Source: Rana temporaria
Lineage: Eukaryota > Chordata > Amphibia > Anura > Ranidae
Length of the DNA stretch: 64,000 nucleotides
NCBI RefSeq assembly: GCF_905171775.1
Contig: NC_053490.1
Span: 82,534,677 to 82,598,676 of the forward strand
Direction of reading: 5' to 3'
Below are positions 22,327 to 32,928 of the stretch, in pieces. Positions within the stretch are counted from its first letter, which is position 1; each line of letters starts with the position of its first letter. The translations under genes were made by a program, and so were the position numbers. The notes below the pieces were generated by a model, which saw nothing but the letters and a program-made list of their open reading frames with translations, ran no database searches and was not told where the DNA came from.

Positions 22327-23045
22327 GGCCCAGATTCTCAAAGGCGTTACGACGGCGCAACACCATTTGCGCCGTCGTAAGTCCTAATCTGGCCCCAGGT
22401 ATCTATGCGACTGATTCTTAGAATCAGTTACGCATAGATACCCATTAGATCTGAGAGGCGTAAGGCTCTTACGCTGTCAGATCTTAAATGCAAATTTTTT
22501 TCCCGCCGCTAGGTGTCGCCAACGTCGTTTTCCCCGTCGCTTATGTAAATTAGCTTATTACGACGATTCCCGAACGTACGCGCGCTCGACGCAGAGAATT
22601 TACGACGTTTCCGTAGCCTTTGCGACGCGTAAAGTTGCCCCTGGGTCTATGAGGCGCAGCCAATGTTGAGTATGGCCATCGTTCCTGCGTCGAAATGTAA
22701 AAAATCTACGTCGTTTGCGTAAGACGTCCGTGAATGGCGCTGGACGCCATTTACGTTAACGTCTAAGCAAATGACGTCGGTGCGACGTCATTTAGCGCAA
22801 TGCACGTAATTTACCCGACGGAGCATGCGCAGTACGCTCGGCGTGGGAACGCGCCTAATTTAAATGGTGCCCGCCCCATTTGAATTGGGCGGGCTTGCGC
22901 CGAGCGCTTTTACGATACACCGCCGCAAGTTTACAGGTAAGTGTTCTGAGAATCAGGCACTAACGCTGTAAACCTGCGGCGGTGTAACGTAAATCACATA
23001 CGTTACGCTGCCCAGGAGCAACGTAATTGTATGTGAATCTGGGCC
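22327..23045. mobile_element. Harbinger-type MITE with TGA duplication
   Basis: Termini GGCCCAGATTC and GAATCTGGGCC are inverted, flanked by TGA on both sides (22324-22326 and 23046-23048). Subterminal text is rich in GCGTAACG, ACGACG and TACGTCG words, and a hairpin with TACGCATAGATACCCA lies near the left end. The terminus resembles that of the degraded Harbinger at 37225 (GGCCCGGATTC). Non-coding. Confidence 0.85.
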
Positions 23046-23533
23046 TGAGTGTGTAGATAGTAAGAATAGGCTGTGATAAAGAAATAATTGCCTATTTTCT
23101 TCAAATAATGAACTCATATGCATATATCAGGACTGTTACTGATTTAACCACTACTGAAGTTTACACTCACTCATTAGGAAAGGGGGTGAAATTCTCAGCA
23201 AGAATGGGGACTGCTTTCATTATGTAAATAATGTAGACATGTATTAGATGTTTTACACTTTCATGCTGTCCTTGGCTGAGGACCAGCCTGAATTACCATG
23301 TACATATTGCACTATGTTCATATGAGATAAGATGCCTTTGCATTGTTAGATTTCCCTCTTTCAGGTGTTGCTGTGTCAGTGCGCCTCCTTTGGCCAAGGA
23401 GAGACAGGGAGCTAGCCGGATCAAAACACTAAACTCTTGAATATTCATTATTTCAGTATATTTTAGATAGATAGTTAAGAAGCAATACTCTTGCTTTACT
23501 TGCCTTAAAAGTGTACATAACCCTGTTTGATAT
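23046..23533. other. no recognised feature
   Basis: I see no gene or repeat family here. This is one of the few stretches that might be unique genomic sequence. Confidence 0.3.
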
Positions 23534-24020
23534 TTAAAGCGGATGTGCCAGTAAAAAAAAATATTAAAAGCCAGCAGCTACAAATACTGCAGCTGCTGAC
23601 TTTTAATATTAGGACACTTACCTGTCCTGGAGTCCAGCGCCGTCCGCAGCAGAGGACGAGCGATCGCTCGTCTCTCTGCTGCTCCCCCCGCCATCCTCAG
23701 TGAGGGAACCAGGAAGTGAAGCGCTCCGGCTTCACTACCCGGTTCCCTACGGTGCATGCGCGAGTCGCGCTGCACCCGCCGATTGGCGCACACGCTGTGT
23801 GCTGGGAGCCGAGTGTTCCCAGCACACAACGGGGGACAGACGGGAAGTCAGGAAAAACCCGTCTTTTGCCCGTGACGTGTGGCCGGAAGTGGGTGTAAAT
23901 ACCTGTCTTTAGACAGGTATCTGCACCCCCCTCCCCCCTGAAAGGTGTCAAATGTGACACCGGAGGGGGGGCGGGTCCCGATCAGCGGGAGTTCCACTTT
24001 AGGGTGGAGCTCCGCTTTAA
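23534..24020. mobile_element. T2-like MITE (TTAA target)
   Basis: It runs from TTAAAGCGGATGTGCC to GGAGCTCCGCTTTAA. The interior matches the copy at 15262 (GCAGCTGCTGACTTTTAAT, GGACACTTACCTGTCC). TTAA forms both ends. A non-autonomous DNA element. Confidence 0.75.
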
Positions 24021-24855
24021 ATGTCATACGTGACTTTCATGCGCCAACAGTTTACGCAGTGCTTTACAATGTAGAGGGGGGACAGCACAATTACAGTACA
24101 GTTCCAAACAGAAGGTACAGGAAGGCCCTGCTCGTAGAGCTTACACTATAAAGGTAGGGGGTGGTGGTACAAAAGGTAATAGATACGGGGAATGATTTGA
24201 TAGGGGTGGCTCGGGGACAGTTGTTAGGTGGGTGTGGCATAGGCTTCCCTGAATAAGTGAGTTTTCAGGGATCTCCTAAAGGTGGACAGGTTAGGGGCTG
24301 ATCAGACATACCAGGGCAGGGAGTTCCAGAGGATGGGAGATGCTCTGAAGAAGTCCTGAAGGCGAGCATGGGAGGGGGTAACAAGGGAGCTGAGAGCAGG
24401 AGGTCCTGGGAGGATCAGAGGGGACTATTTGGGCGATATCTTCAGATGAGGTTGGTGATGTAGCTTAGGGCAATGTTGTGGATGGCCTTGTATGTTGTAG
24501 TTAGCATTTTGAATTTTGTACAGTGGGGTAGGGGAAGCCAGTGAAGGGATTGGCAGAGAGGAGCAGCAGTCACGGATCGGTTAGTGAGGTGCATTAGTCT
24601 AGCAGAAGGGGGGATAGACCGTGGAATGGTAGGCCATTAAGGAGAAAGTTGCAGTAGTCAAGTTGGGAAATAATCAAGGAGTGAATACGTTGCTTTGTGG
24701 TGTCATTAGTCAGGAAGGGTCAAATTCTGGATATGTTGCGGAGGTTAAGGCGGCAGGATTTAGCCAGTGATTGGATGTGGGGGCTGAAGGAGAGGTCAGA
24801 GTCAAGGATTACACCCAGCACCCTGGCATGTGTGGAGGGACCAATGGTTGTGCTC
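24021..24855 (-). pseudogene. L2-type LINE 3' part, minus strand
   Basis: On the minus strand, from about 24855 down, the text reads LGVILDSDLSFSPHIQSL, then LRNISRI, PFLTNDTTK, RIHSLIISQLDYCNFLLNGLP. This matches the C-terminal RT region of the L2 at 5480-5690. Later frames are broken. The 3' end near 24045 carries GTAAACTGTTGGCGC, the L2 tail also found at 6262 and 28614. No catalytic motif is present. Confidence 0.85.
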
Positions 24856-25024
24856 AGTGGCGTCGGGGAGGGGGCTGAGGGGGGCTGGAGCCCCCGAGTG
24901 AGTGCCCAAAAACCTTGGCATTCACAATTCTATTATTAGCCCCGAGCCCGAACGGGGACCAATCTGACCCCGAGCGTGGCCAAGTGACATAGTAGGTTCC
25001 GCCTTTTGGAGCCTGCAGCGCCTA

Positions 25025-26104
25025 TTAACCACTTCCCGCCCATTCAATAGGAGATTGACGTCCGGGAAGTGGTTGTGAAATCCTGTGGGGGTGCGCAGCG
25101 CGGCAATCGGTGATGCGGGGTGTCAGTCTGACAACCTGCATCTCCGATCTCGGTAAAGAGCCTCCGGCGGAGGCTCTTTACCACGTGATCAGCCATGTCC
25201 AATCACGGCTGATCACGATGTAAACAGGAAAAGCAGTTGACCGGCTCTTCCTCACTCGCATCTGACAGACGCGAGTAGAGGAGAGCTGATAGGGGGGGGG
25301 GGGTTTGCGCTGATTGTTTATCAGCGCAGCCCCCCCTCGGATCCCCACACTGGACCACCAGGAAGTGCCCCCCAGTGCTCAATAGAGCACAAATAGATAT
25401 ATACAATAAAAAATGTCTTAAATGCAATCTATGCCAATCAGTGCCCACAAATGGGCACTGACTGGCAACATGGGCACTGACTGTGCCCAGCAATGCCATC
25501 AGAACCACCCCTCAGTGTCACCCAGTGTCCATCAGTGCCACCCAGTGTCCATCAGTGCCACCTCTTAGTGCCCATCTATGCCCAGTGCCCACCTATCAGT
25601 GCCCATTTGTGCCACCCATAAGTGCCCATCAGGGCCGCCCATGAGTGCCCATCAGTGCCGCCTATGAGTGCCCATCAGTGCCGCCTATGAGTGCCCATCA
25701 GTGCAGCATACCAGCGCCGCCTATTGGTGCCCATCAGTGCCGTCTATCGGTGCCCATCAGTGCCACCTCATCGGTGCCCACCAGTGCCACCTCATCGGTG
25801 CCCACCAGTGCCAATAATATCAGTGCCCATAATTGAAGAAGAAAACTTACTTATTTACAAAAAAAATTTACAGAAAGAAAATAAAAACTTTTGGTCTTTT
25901 TTTAGTTGCGCAAAAAATAAAAATCGCAGAGGTGATCAAATACCACCAAAAGAAAGCTCTATTTATGGGAACAAAATGATAACAATTTCATTTGGGTACA
26001 GTGTAGCACGACCGCGCAATTGTCATTCAAATTGTGACAGTGCTGAAAGCTGAAAATTGGCTTGGGCGGGAAGGTGCGTAAGTGCCTGGTATGGAAGTGG
26101 TTAA
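25025..26104 (-). repeat. TTAA-flanked abundant repeat, copy B
   Basis: TTAACCACTTCCCGCCC opens and GGAAGTGGTTAA closes the unit, so termini are inverted and TTAA is duplicated. On the minus strand it contains the family words TTTGATCACCTCTGCG and AATAGAGCTTTCTTTTGG. It holds an internal minisatellite (25500-25830). TTAA targets occur in piggyBac and Kolobok groups; I cannot assign which. No coding capacity. Confidence 0.75.
25500..25830. repeat. minisatellite, about 21-bp units
   Basis: The degenerate unit GTGCCCATCAGTGCC with a variable 5-8 bp linker recurs more than a dozen times inside the TTAA-family repeat. The translated frames (repeats of PISA/HQC type) reflect the repetition. Confidence 0.9.
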
Positions 26105-26372
26105 GGACTTCCCACTGGTCCAATTCCGGCACCGCAGGACGTGTGATGTCCATCATAGGCACTGCAGGCTCCAGAAGGTGGGAATTACATGGCGGCCGCC
26201 GCGTCACTGTGAGCAGATCCCTGCTCGGTGCTCGGGTGGGCGGCTCTCTTCTTCTGTCATGGCTCTGGGTGCCTGGAGTGTCTGCTGTTGTCTACTCTAC
26301 TGTGATGGGCACACCAAACCCTAAGGCTGAGCTGCAGGAGGAGGTTACATCACCTGAAGTCTGGTCATGTAG
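26105..26372. other. no recognised feature
   Basis: GC-rich short stretch. Two overlapping small frames exist but neither has recognisable domains. Confidence 0.3.
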
Positions 26373-27100
26373 ATCAGTGTGGGTCAGTGTATGTCAGCCA
26401 GGTAGGTCAGTGTTTGTCAAGTAGGTCAGTGTATGTCAGCCAGGTAGGTCAGTGTGTGTCAGGTAGGATCTGTATACGTTAGCCAGGTAGGTCAGTGTAT
26501 GTCACAGATAGGTCAGTGTATGTCACAGATAGGTCAGTGTATGTCAGGTAGGTCAGTGTATGTCAGGTAGGTCAGTGTATGTCACAGATAGGTCAGATAG
26601 GTCAGTGTATGTCAGGTAGGTCAGTGTATGTCACAGATAGGTCAGTGTATGTCAGGTAGGTCAGTGTATGTCACAGATAGGTCAGTGTATGTCACAGATA
26701 GGTCAGTGTATGTCAGGTAGGTCAGTGTATGTCACAGATAGGTCAGTGTATGTCACAGATAGGTCAGTGTATGTCAGTGTATGTCAGGTAGGTCAGTGTT
26801 TGTCAAGTAGGTCAGTGTATGTCAGCCAGGTAGGTCAGTGTGTGTCAGGTAGGATCTGTATACGTTAGCCAGGTAGGTCAGTGTATGTCACAGATAGGTC
26901 AGTGTATGTCACAGATAGGTCAGTGTATGTCAGGTAGGTCAGTGTATGTCAGGTAGGTCAGTGTATGTCAGGTAGGTCAGTGTATGTCAGCCATGTAGGT
27001 CAGTGTATGTCAGATAGGTCAGTGAATGTCAGCCAGGTAGGTCAGTGTGTGTCAGGTAGGTCAGTGTGTGTCAGGGAGGTCAGTGCGTGTTAGGTAGGTA
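26373..27100. repeat. GGTCAGTGTATGTCA minisatellite with higher-order unit
   Basis: Units of 19-21 bp (GGTCAGTGTATGTCA plus GGTA or CAGATA) occur about 35 times. A rarer variant, TTTGTCAAGTAGG followed by a GATCTGTATACGTTAGCC block, appears twice with a 386-bp offset (near 26413 and 26799). The array thus grew by duplication of multi-unit blocks. Confidence 0.95.
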
Positions 27101-27119
27101 ACACCCCCCCCCACACACT

Positions 27120-27949
27120 TTGCCCTCTCAAACTTATTCCCTTTTTGGGTGAGACAAAAACTCAGTCCCAACTACATTTGATCCTTGGTCAGTTTGTATT
27201 AGGATAGATTGATCACTTGTAATTTGTTTTTCTCTAATTCTTCTTGGTCATGTAGGCCCCCAAGTTGCCCTGCTTCTTGGAGTCCATCGAAGGGGGCTGG
27301 CCTACCTGAAAAGAAGGAGGGGCTGCTGATTTAAAATGGTTTCTTACTTGATTACTTGTGTTCTGTGTTTCTCCAGAGGGACTTGAGCTTCCACCATCAC
27401 CTCCATTATGCGATTGTGTAGTGATGCTACCACCAAATTGATTAGATTGAGTCGAAGTAGAAGATTGAAACTGAGAAAAAGAAACGTTAGGGGAGGTAAA
27501 GATAAACCACCCAGATCAGAAAAGTTATCCTTGTTGGTGTTTTGTCTTTTTGTGCATGTATTACCAGTGCCCCGACCACCAAACTTGGATTTTTATTTTT
27601 CAGATGCTCAGGGGTTCCAGAGTGAATCTGTTGAGAAGATATAAATGAAGAAAAGATGGAAGATATTAAATCTGTGTCATCATCATTATTCTGAGTGGAA
27701 CCTATTTCCTGCTGTGTTAGGACGGTGAGTGCGTATACGAGTGTTTTCCCCTCTGGGTTGTCTGCCACCTATAGGCTTTTTTTTTAAATCATAGGCTACA
27801 ATGTCCCGCATCAACTTCTTATTTTTATTTAGTCCTATTTTCTTATTAAACTGTTCCATAAATTAATTTAAACTTTTCTGCATTTCTGTATACTTTTCAT
27901 TAGATGTAAGGCCCTGATTACCTACGGTAAGCATCATTTCTGAATTTGT
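27120..27949 (-). other. unidentified degenerate coding-like segment, first half
   Basis: The minus strand shows a 93-codon open frame (27487-27768) and adjacent lysine-rich and Q/N/S-rich readings, including KKIGLNKNKKLMRDIVAYD near 27800-27860. It resembles the 5' coding part of some retroelement, but I do not recognise a family. It continues on the far side of the L2 insertion at 29375-29800. Confidence 0.35.
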
Positions 27950-27960
27950 TCATCTATCCC

Positions 27961-28664
27961 TACACTGGCTCCCAATCACCCAGCAAATTAAATTCAAAAT
28001 ACTAACCACAACATACAAAGCCTTTCACAACTCTGCCCCGAACTACATAACCACCTTGTCTCCAAATATCACCCAAACCGTCTTCTCAGTTCTTCTCAAG
28101 ACCTCCTACTCTCAAGCTCTCTCTTCTCCTCCTCCCATGCTCGTCTCCAGGATTTCTCCAGAGCCTCTCCCATCCTCTGGAACTCGCTACCTCAACCAGT
28201 CCGGCTATCCCCTACTCTTACTACCTTCAGGCGATCCCCGAAAACTCATCTCTTCAGGGAAGCTATGATTAAGCACTTGCTCAGTGCGAAAACGCGTCGG
28301 CTATCTACCTGTTCCTTTGTTGCACCTGTGAAGTGATGTACTTGCTGTGCTTTTTTGAATAAAAGACAACCGTTTGGTCATTGGAGTGCGGCTATCCATC
28401 CTCTTTCTTCGTATCTCTTCAGGGAAGCTGATCACGTCTCCATCTAATCTTTCACCACTTCCATCAGCTCATTCTCCACAGATACAAACTTTTGTACCAC
28501 CTGTCCCACCCTATTAGATTGTAAGCTCATCTGAGCAGGGTCCTCTTAATCCTCTTGTATTTTATTGTATTATAACTGTGTTGTCTCCCTATTATATTGT
28601 AAAGTGTTGCGTAAACTGTTGGCGCTATATAAATCCTGTATAATAATAATAATAATAATAATAA
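27961..28664 (+). pseudogene. L2-type LINE 3' end, 5'-truncated, with insertion
   Basis: The copy begins TACACTGGCTCCCAATCACC and matches the L2 at 5785 (LHWLP, IKFK blocks). It ends with GGCGCTATATAAATCC and (TAA)n. TCATCTATCCC precedes it at 27950-27960; the same word resumes at its 3' end, but interrupted by the solo LTR at 28674. That duplication marks the L2 insertion. A 148-bp SINE-like insert splits it at 28265-28412. Non-functional. Confidence 0.88.
28265..28412 (+). mobile_element. SINE-like insert with 17-bp TSD
   Basis: An exact 17-bp direct repeat, ATCTCTTCAGGGAAGCT, flanks the insert (28248-28264 and 28413-28429). The L2 reads continuously once the insert and one repeat are removed. 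The insert contains GTGCGAAAACGCGTCGGC and AATAAAAGACAACC. A long TSD indicates LINE-mediated retroposition. No tRNA-like promoter is evident in it. Confidence 0.85.
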
Positions 28665-28912
28665 TCATCTATCTGTCACGGTCTGGAGTCAGGCTCAGAG
28701 GCCAGTAGCTATAGCAGCAGAACAGGTCACCCTGGCTGATGACACGGGGTCACCTGAGGTGCGGAATCTAAGCGCTAACCGGTATTCACCAGAGCTTCTG
28801 AAGGTGAAGATGGATTTTGCTGCGTGTTAGCGCCAGGTCGCGGTCCTCAGGATTGCCCCACCAGGAGGTGAGAAAGCCGGGGTACAATAGCAGATAAGCA
28901 GGTAAGGATCAA

Positions 28913-29085
28913 ACAGAAGCGTAGTCGATAACAAGCCAAGGGGTCGGTAATGAGTATTTGTAGGTTGGGATCAGGCAGAAGCGTAGTCGATAACAAGCCA
29001 AGGGTCGGTAATGAGTATTTGTAGGTTGGGATCAGGCAGAAGCGTAGTCGATAACAAGCCAAGGGTCGATAACGAGCAGTAGCAA
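28913..29085. repeat. three tandem 61-62-bp units
   Basis: GTAGTCGATAACAAGCCAAG recurs at 28921, 28983 and 29044, within the LTR-like unit. Confidence 0.9.
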
Positions 29086-29295
29086 ATATGGACGGCAGCA
29101 GGGAAGACAGGAGCAAGATACAGGCTGGAGATAGCACAATATTCTGGCAAGGAGGAAGTGCAGAGACATGGCTTATATCAGGAAGTTTGTGGGAGGAGCA
29201 AGGGGTTGAAGGTTCAAGACAATCAAGACACAAGGCAGGAATGTTCAATGGATCAGATGGGTTTGTCCAGCAGATCAGACAGGGAGCTGTCCAGC

Positions 29296-29369
29296 ATCCC
29301 AGATAGCTCAGTGAGAAGGTTCACTGCCAGACACAGCTGAGGTCCCAGGTTCAAATCCAGGTCCTGACA
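29296..29369 (+). other. tRNA-like segment with A- and B-box-like motifs
   Basis: TAGCTCAGTGAGAAGG (29305-29320) resembles a tRNA D-arm/A box, and GGTTCAAATCC (29348-29358) resembles a B box. The T-arm can pair in four of five positions (CCAGG/CCAGG with TTCAAAT loop). The acceptor stem does not close well, so it is not a functional tRNA. It may be a captured SINE head. Confidence 0.45.
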
Positions 29370-29374
29370 CTATC

Positions 29375-29939
29375 CCCATAATTTCCTTGTCATAATGATC
29401 CTTTAGGATCTCTATCATCTGGGTGGAACATTTATGGAGATTTTACTCCCAAATTCCCCTCATCTCACTGCTGACCAGTGGGATGGTGGGAAAAATTTGG
29501 ATCCTCAAACCAAAGGGGATGCATTTACATTCTATATAGAAATTAAAATATAGGGATTATTTTTTAATCAGCACGGTAGTTGTGATTTTTTTCTATGGAA
29601 GAAACCATTTAGATCCTGTTGACCTTCCGTTGTTCCAATTGCTTCTGGAAGTGAAACCCTCCCAATCCTGACCACAAAAATTAGTAATTTCTTATTTTTA
29701 ATTTATTTGCTTGCCTACAAAAATTCACACTATAGGTAGGTATTAAATCGTGTGTGTTTTTTCATCAATTTTAAATTTAATTCTGAGATACAATAGTCGG
29801 GTGTTTACCACCCTAGTTAATTTTCTAAATAAGAATGTACATAGTTGAGGGTCAGCACCACGTCCCGGGATAAGAATGCAGAAAGAGAGGAAAAAATTGG
29901 GACTTTGCGAGTGCTGAAACCTCCTCTAATGCCCCGTAC
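29375..29939 (-). other. unidentified degenerate segment, second half
   Basis: This continues the segment left of the L2: removing the L2 and LTR joins 27949 to 29375 via the duplicated TCATCTATCCCC. Minus-strand readings include FHPDD- and QGNYGD-like text near 29390-29440. I cannot name the family. Confidence 0.35.
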
Positions 29940-30264
29940 ACACAATTGGAAATTCCGACAGCAAAAGTCCGATGTGAGCTTTTGAACAGAAATTCCGACC
30001 GTGCGTGTATGCTCCATCGGACTTTTGCTATTGGATAATCCAATCGTTTGTAGCAATTCCAACGTGCAAAATTCCGTCGCATGCTCGGAAACAATTCGAT
30101 GCATGCTTGAAAGCATTGAACTTAATTTTCTCGGCTCGTCGTAGTGTTGTACGTCACCTCTTTCTTGACGGGCGAAAGTTCATAGAACTTTTGTGTGACC
30201 GTGTGTATGCAAGCCAAGCTTGAGCGAAATTCCGTCGGAAAAACCATCCAAGTGTGTAAGGGCA
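29940..30264. mobile_element. MITE of the GTACACACGA group
   Basis: Termini TGCCCCGTACACACAATTGG and CAAGTGTGTAAGGGCA are inverted. Flanking triplets TAA and TTA lie in a CTNAG context. The interior contains inverted AATTCCGAC and TCCGATGTG/CATCGGAC words. Confidence 0.75.
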
Positions 30265-30341
30265 TTAGAATAACTAGTCATACCCATTTAGATATGAAAT
30301 ATTATTTTATTTTATTGCAATCCTTTAAAATATGTCTCTAA

Positions 30342-30819
30342 GGCCTAGTACACACGAGAGGATTATCCGCTGGAAACGGTCCTCTGGACCGTTCCCGCGG
30401 ATAAATCCTCTGGCGGATTTTGATCTGATGGTTTTACTAACCATCAGATCAAAATCCGCGCGGAATCCATCCGCGATGACGTGTCGCGCCGTCGCCGCGA
30501 TGATGACGCGGCGACATGCGCGACGCTGGAAGGTAAAGACTTCCGACGCATGCGTCGAATCATTACGACGCATGCGAGGGAGGGGATCGGACGGATTGAT
30601 CCTGTGAGTCTGTACAGACCACCGGATCAATCCGCTGGACAGGATTCCAGCAGATAGATTTCTTAGCATGCTAAGAAATTTTTATCCGCTGGAAATCCAT
30701 TGGCCCGAAAAATATCCACGGAAAAATATCCGCTGGGCCGTACACACCACAGGATCTATCGGCTGGAACTGATCCGCGGATAAATACCAGTGGATAGATC
30801 CTCTCGTGTGTACGGGGCC
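30342..30819. mobile_element. MITE of the GTACACACGA group, GAGAGGAT subtype
   Basis: It begins GGCCTAGTACACACGAGAGG and ends CCTCTCGTGTGTACGGGGCC. Inside, GGATTTTGATCTGATGG and its reverse complement form a hairpin near 30413-30463, and ATCCGCTGG words recur. Flanks TAA and ATA are degenerate. Non-coding. Confidence 0.8.
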
Positions 30820-31004
30820 ATAGAGAGACAAGCACTACATAGTCTTAGAAAAAATAAATGTTTTGGGAACACATTTCTTTACAGTGCAAGTGGATTGTGG
30901 GTATTCCTGTCTTTTGTCATGCGGGACGAGCGGTTATATCCTTTGTGGGCCTCTCTGATTGCCTGTCCCTCTGCTCGCTTTTTGATGGATTGGAGGGTAT
31001 AGGG

Positions 31005-31470
31005 CAGTGGTTCTCAACCTTTCTAGTGTCGTGACCCCTTGATAAAATTTCCCAGGTTGTGGGGACCCCTAACAGTAAAATTATTTTCGTAGCATGGGTT
31101 GTCAGCACCCAAGGCAAGACAAGTAATTTGCACCCATAACCCATGAAAATTTAGAGCTCCCTGAGTTCCTTTCCACTTGTACAATATTAAAACCCCTTTG
31201 TGGTGTCTCGTAGCAGTGACACCTTTGCCGAAATCAGGAGCTAGGGTCTCCTCCAGCCCCTCCCACTTCACATTCCTCACCAGTCAGCTGACCTCTAGTC
31301 TCTGCCCCCCAGCCATGCTGTGAACTGAATGGGCGGCTGCGAAGAGGCTGAGTGGGCAAAAAGGCTGGGAGGGCGGTGCGGGCATCAGGAACAGCCCAGG
31401 ATTCGGTGACCCCTGGCAAATCATCATTCGACCCCCGAGGGGGTCCCGACCCCCAGGTTGAGAATCACTG
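31005..31470. mobile_element. SPIN-like hAT MITE with perfect 8-bp TSD
   Basis: GTATAGGG flanks both sides (30997-31004 and 31471-31478). The left end reads CAGTGGTTCTCAACCT and the right end is its near-perfect inverted copy (one mismatch in 16). GTCGTGACCCC and GGGGGTCCCGACCCCC follow the termini, as in SPIN/Charlie-like hAT elements of vertebrates. It has no transposase. SPIN assignment rests on the termini only. Confidence 0.88.
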
Positions 31471-31584
31471 GTATAGGGTTTGCCATATTGAGGGGTCTAT
31501 TGAATATGTGAGCCCATTTTTGCTCATCCGTTGGTAATGTACTGATGGATATAGGAGAGTGATTTGAGGTTTGGTTTTCTTACT

Positions 31585-32165
31585 TTATCCACTTAAGGAC
31601 TGGAAGATTTTCTCCCCTAATGACCAGGCCATTTTTTGCACTACTGTTCTGTGTCGTTTTAACTTGTGCGGTCGTGCAAAAGTGTACCCAAACAAAATTG
31701 ACATATTTTTTTCCCACAAATAGAGCTTTCTTTTGATGGTATTTTATCACCACCTGTGGTTTTTATTTTTTGCTCTATAAACAAAAAAATACAGACGATT
31801 TTGAAAAAAAATACATTATTTTTTACATTTTGCTATAATAAATATCCCCAATTTAAAAAAACAAAAACAAATGTATTCCTCAGTTTAGGCCAATATGTAT
31901 TCTTCTACATATATTTGGTAACAAAAAATCCCAATTAGCGTATATATTGATGGGTTTGCGCAAAAGTTATCGTGTCTAAAAATAGGGGATAGATGTATGG
32001 CATTTTTTTTATACTAGTAATGGTGGTGATCTGCGGGACTGCAACATTGTGGCGGGCAGATCAGAGACTTTTGAAACTTTTTTGGGACCATTTACATTTA
32101 AAAAAATGTAAACAAAGATACCTAACTTCTATCTTATTAACAAGTCAAGTCTAAAATTAATATTT
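31585..32165 (+). repeat. TTAA-family abundant repeat, copy C (partial)
   Basis: It carries the family words GTACCCAAACAAAATTG, ACAAATAGAGCTTTCTTTTG and ATCACCACCTGTGG. The start TATCCACTTAAGGACTGG is a diverged terminus, and no right terminus was found. Confidence 0.7.
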
Positions 32166-32208
32166 TTAAAGTAGGCTCTATATTTGGTAGTAAAGACAAA
32201 GGTACTAT

Positions 32209-32928
32209 TAGGTAGATTCAGGTACATTGGATTAAAGTTACGGCGGCGTAGCTTAGCGTGTTTAGGCTACGCTGACGTAAATTAGCTAGGCTAGTAATGA
32301 TTCTCAATATACTTGCCTGCTCATATATACGGCGGCGTAGCCTAAAGCGGGCGGGCGTAAGGGCGCCGAATTCAAATGTGTTGGAGGGGGGCGTGTTTGA
32401 TGGTAATGGGGCTTGACCTCACGTTTTTTACGTTTTTTTACGTTACGTTACGTTTTACGTTACGCCGGGCGCCTGCATTTCCCAGTGTGCATTGCGGCTA
32501 CATACGCCGCACGGGCCTATTTATTTAGACGTGGACGTAAACTACGTAAATCCCGATTCGCGGACGACTTACGCAAACGACGTAAAAAATTCGAATCTCG
32601 CGGCGGGAACGGCGGCCATACTTTAACATTGTTATTCCACCTAATAGGTGGAATAACTTTAGGCCTGCTAATGCCTTACGGAAACGGCGTAAATCGACTG
32701 CGGCGGCCGGGCGTACGTTCGTGAACCGGCGTATCAACTCATTTACATATTATACGCCGACTTCAATGGAAGCGCCACCTAGCGGCCATCCAAAATATTG
32801 CAATCTAAGATAGGACGGCGCAAGCGTATCTCTGTTTGAGCATACGCTTAAACATAGGTCGGCGTAGATTCAGAGTTAGGTCGACTTATCTACTGATAAG
32901 TCGGCCTAACTCTTACTGAATCTACCTA
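32209..32928. mobile_element. Harbinger-type MITE with TAT duplication
   Basis: Termini TAGGTAGATTCAG and CTGAATCTACCTA are inverted, flanked by TAT on both sides (32206-32208 and 32929-32931). Interior is rich in GGCGGCGTAGC, TACGTT and ACGTAAA words, like the other Harbinger-type MITEs here. A 20-bp-scale hairpin around CCACCTAATAGGTGG lies near 32645. Confidence 0.82.

Larger units (their letters stand above)
28674..29369. mobile_element. solo LTR or terminal-repeat unit, TGTCA...TGACA, 5-bp TSD
   Basis: It begins TGTCACGG and ends CCTGACA; CTATC flanks both sides exactly (28669-28673 and 29370-29374). The 5-bp TSD and TG...CA ends fit an LTR. It lies inside the right TSD of the L2, so it is younger than the L2. 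The interior has three tandem copies of about 61 bp (28913-29085) and a tRNA-like segment at its right end. No retroviral proteins are encoded. Confidence 0.75.

Noticed and set aside
25500..27100. Possible CRISPR-like array of short repeats
   Set aside because: Units are contiguous and degenerate with no unique spacers, and the genome is vertebrate-like; these are minisatellites.
29296..29369. A functional tRNA gene
   Set aside because: A- and B-box-like motifs exist, but the acceptor stem does not close and the anticodon arm is weak.
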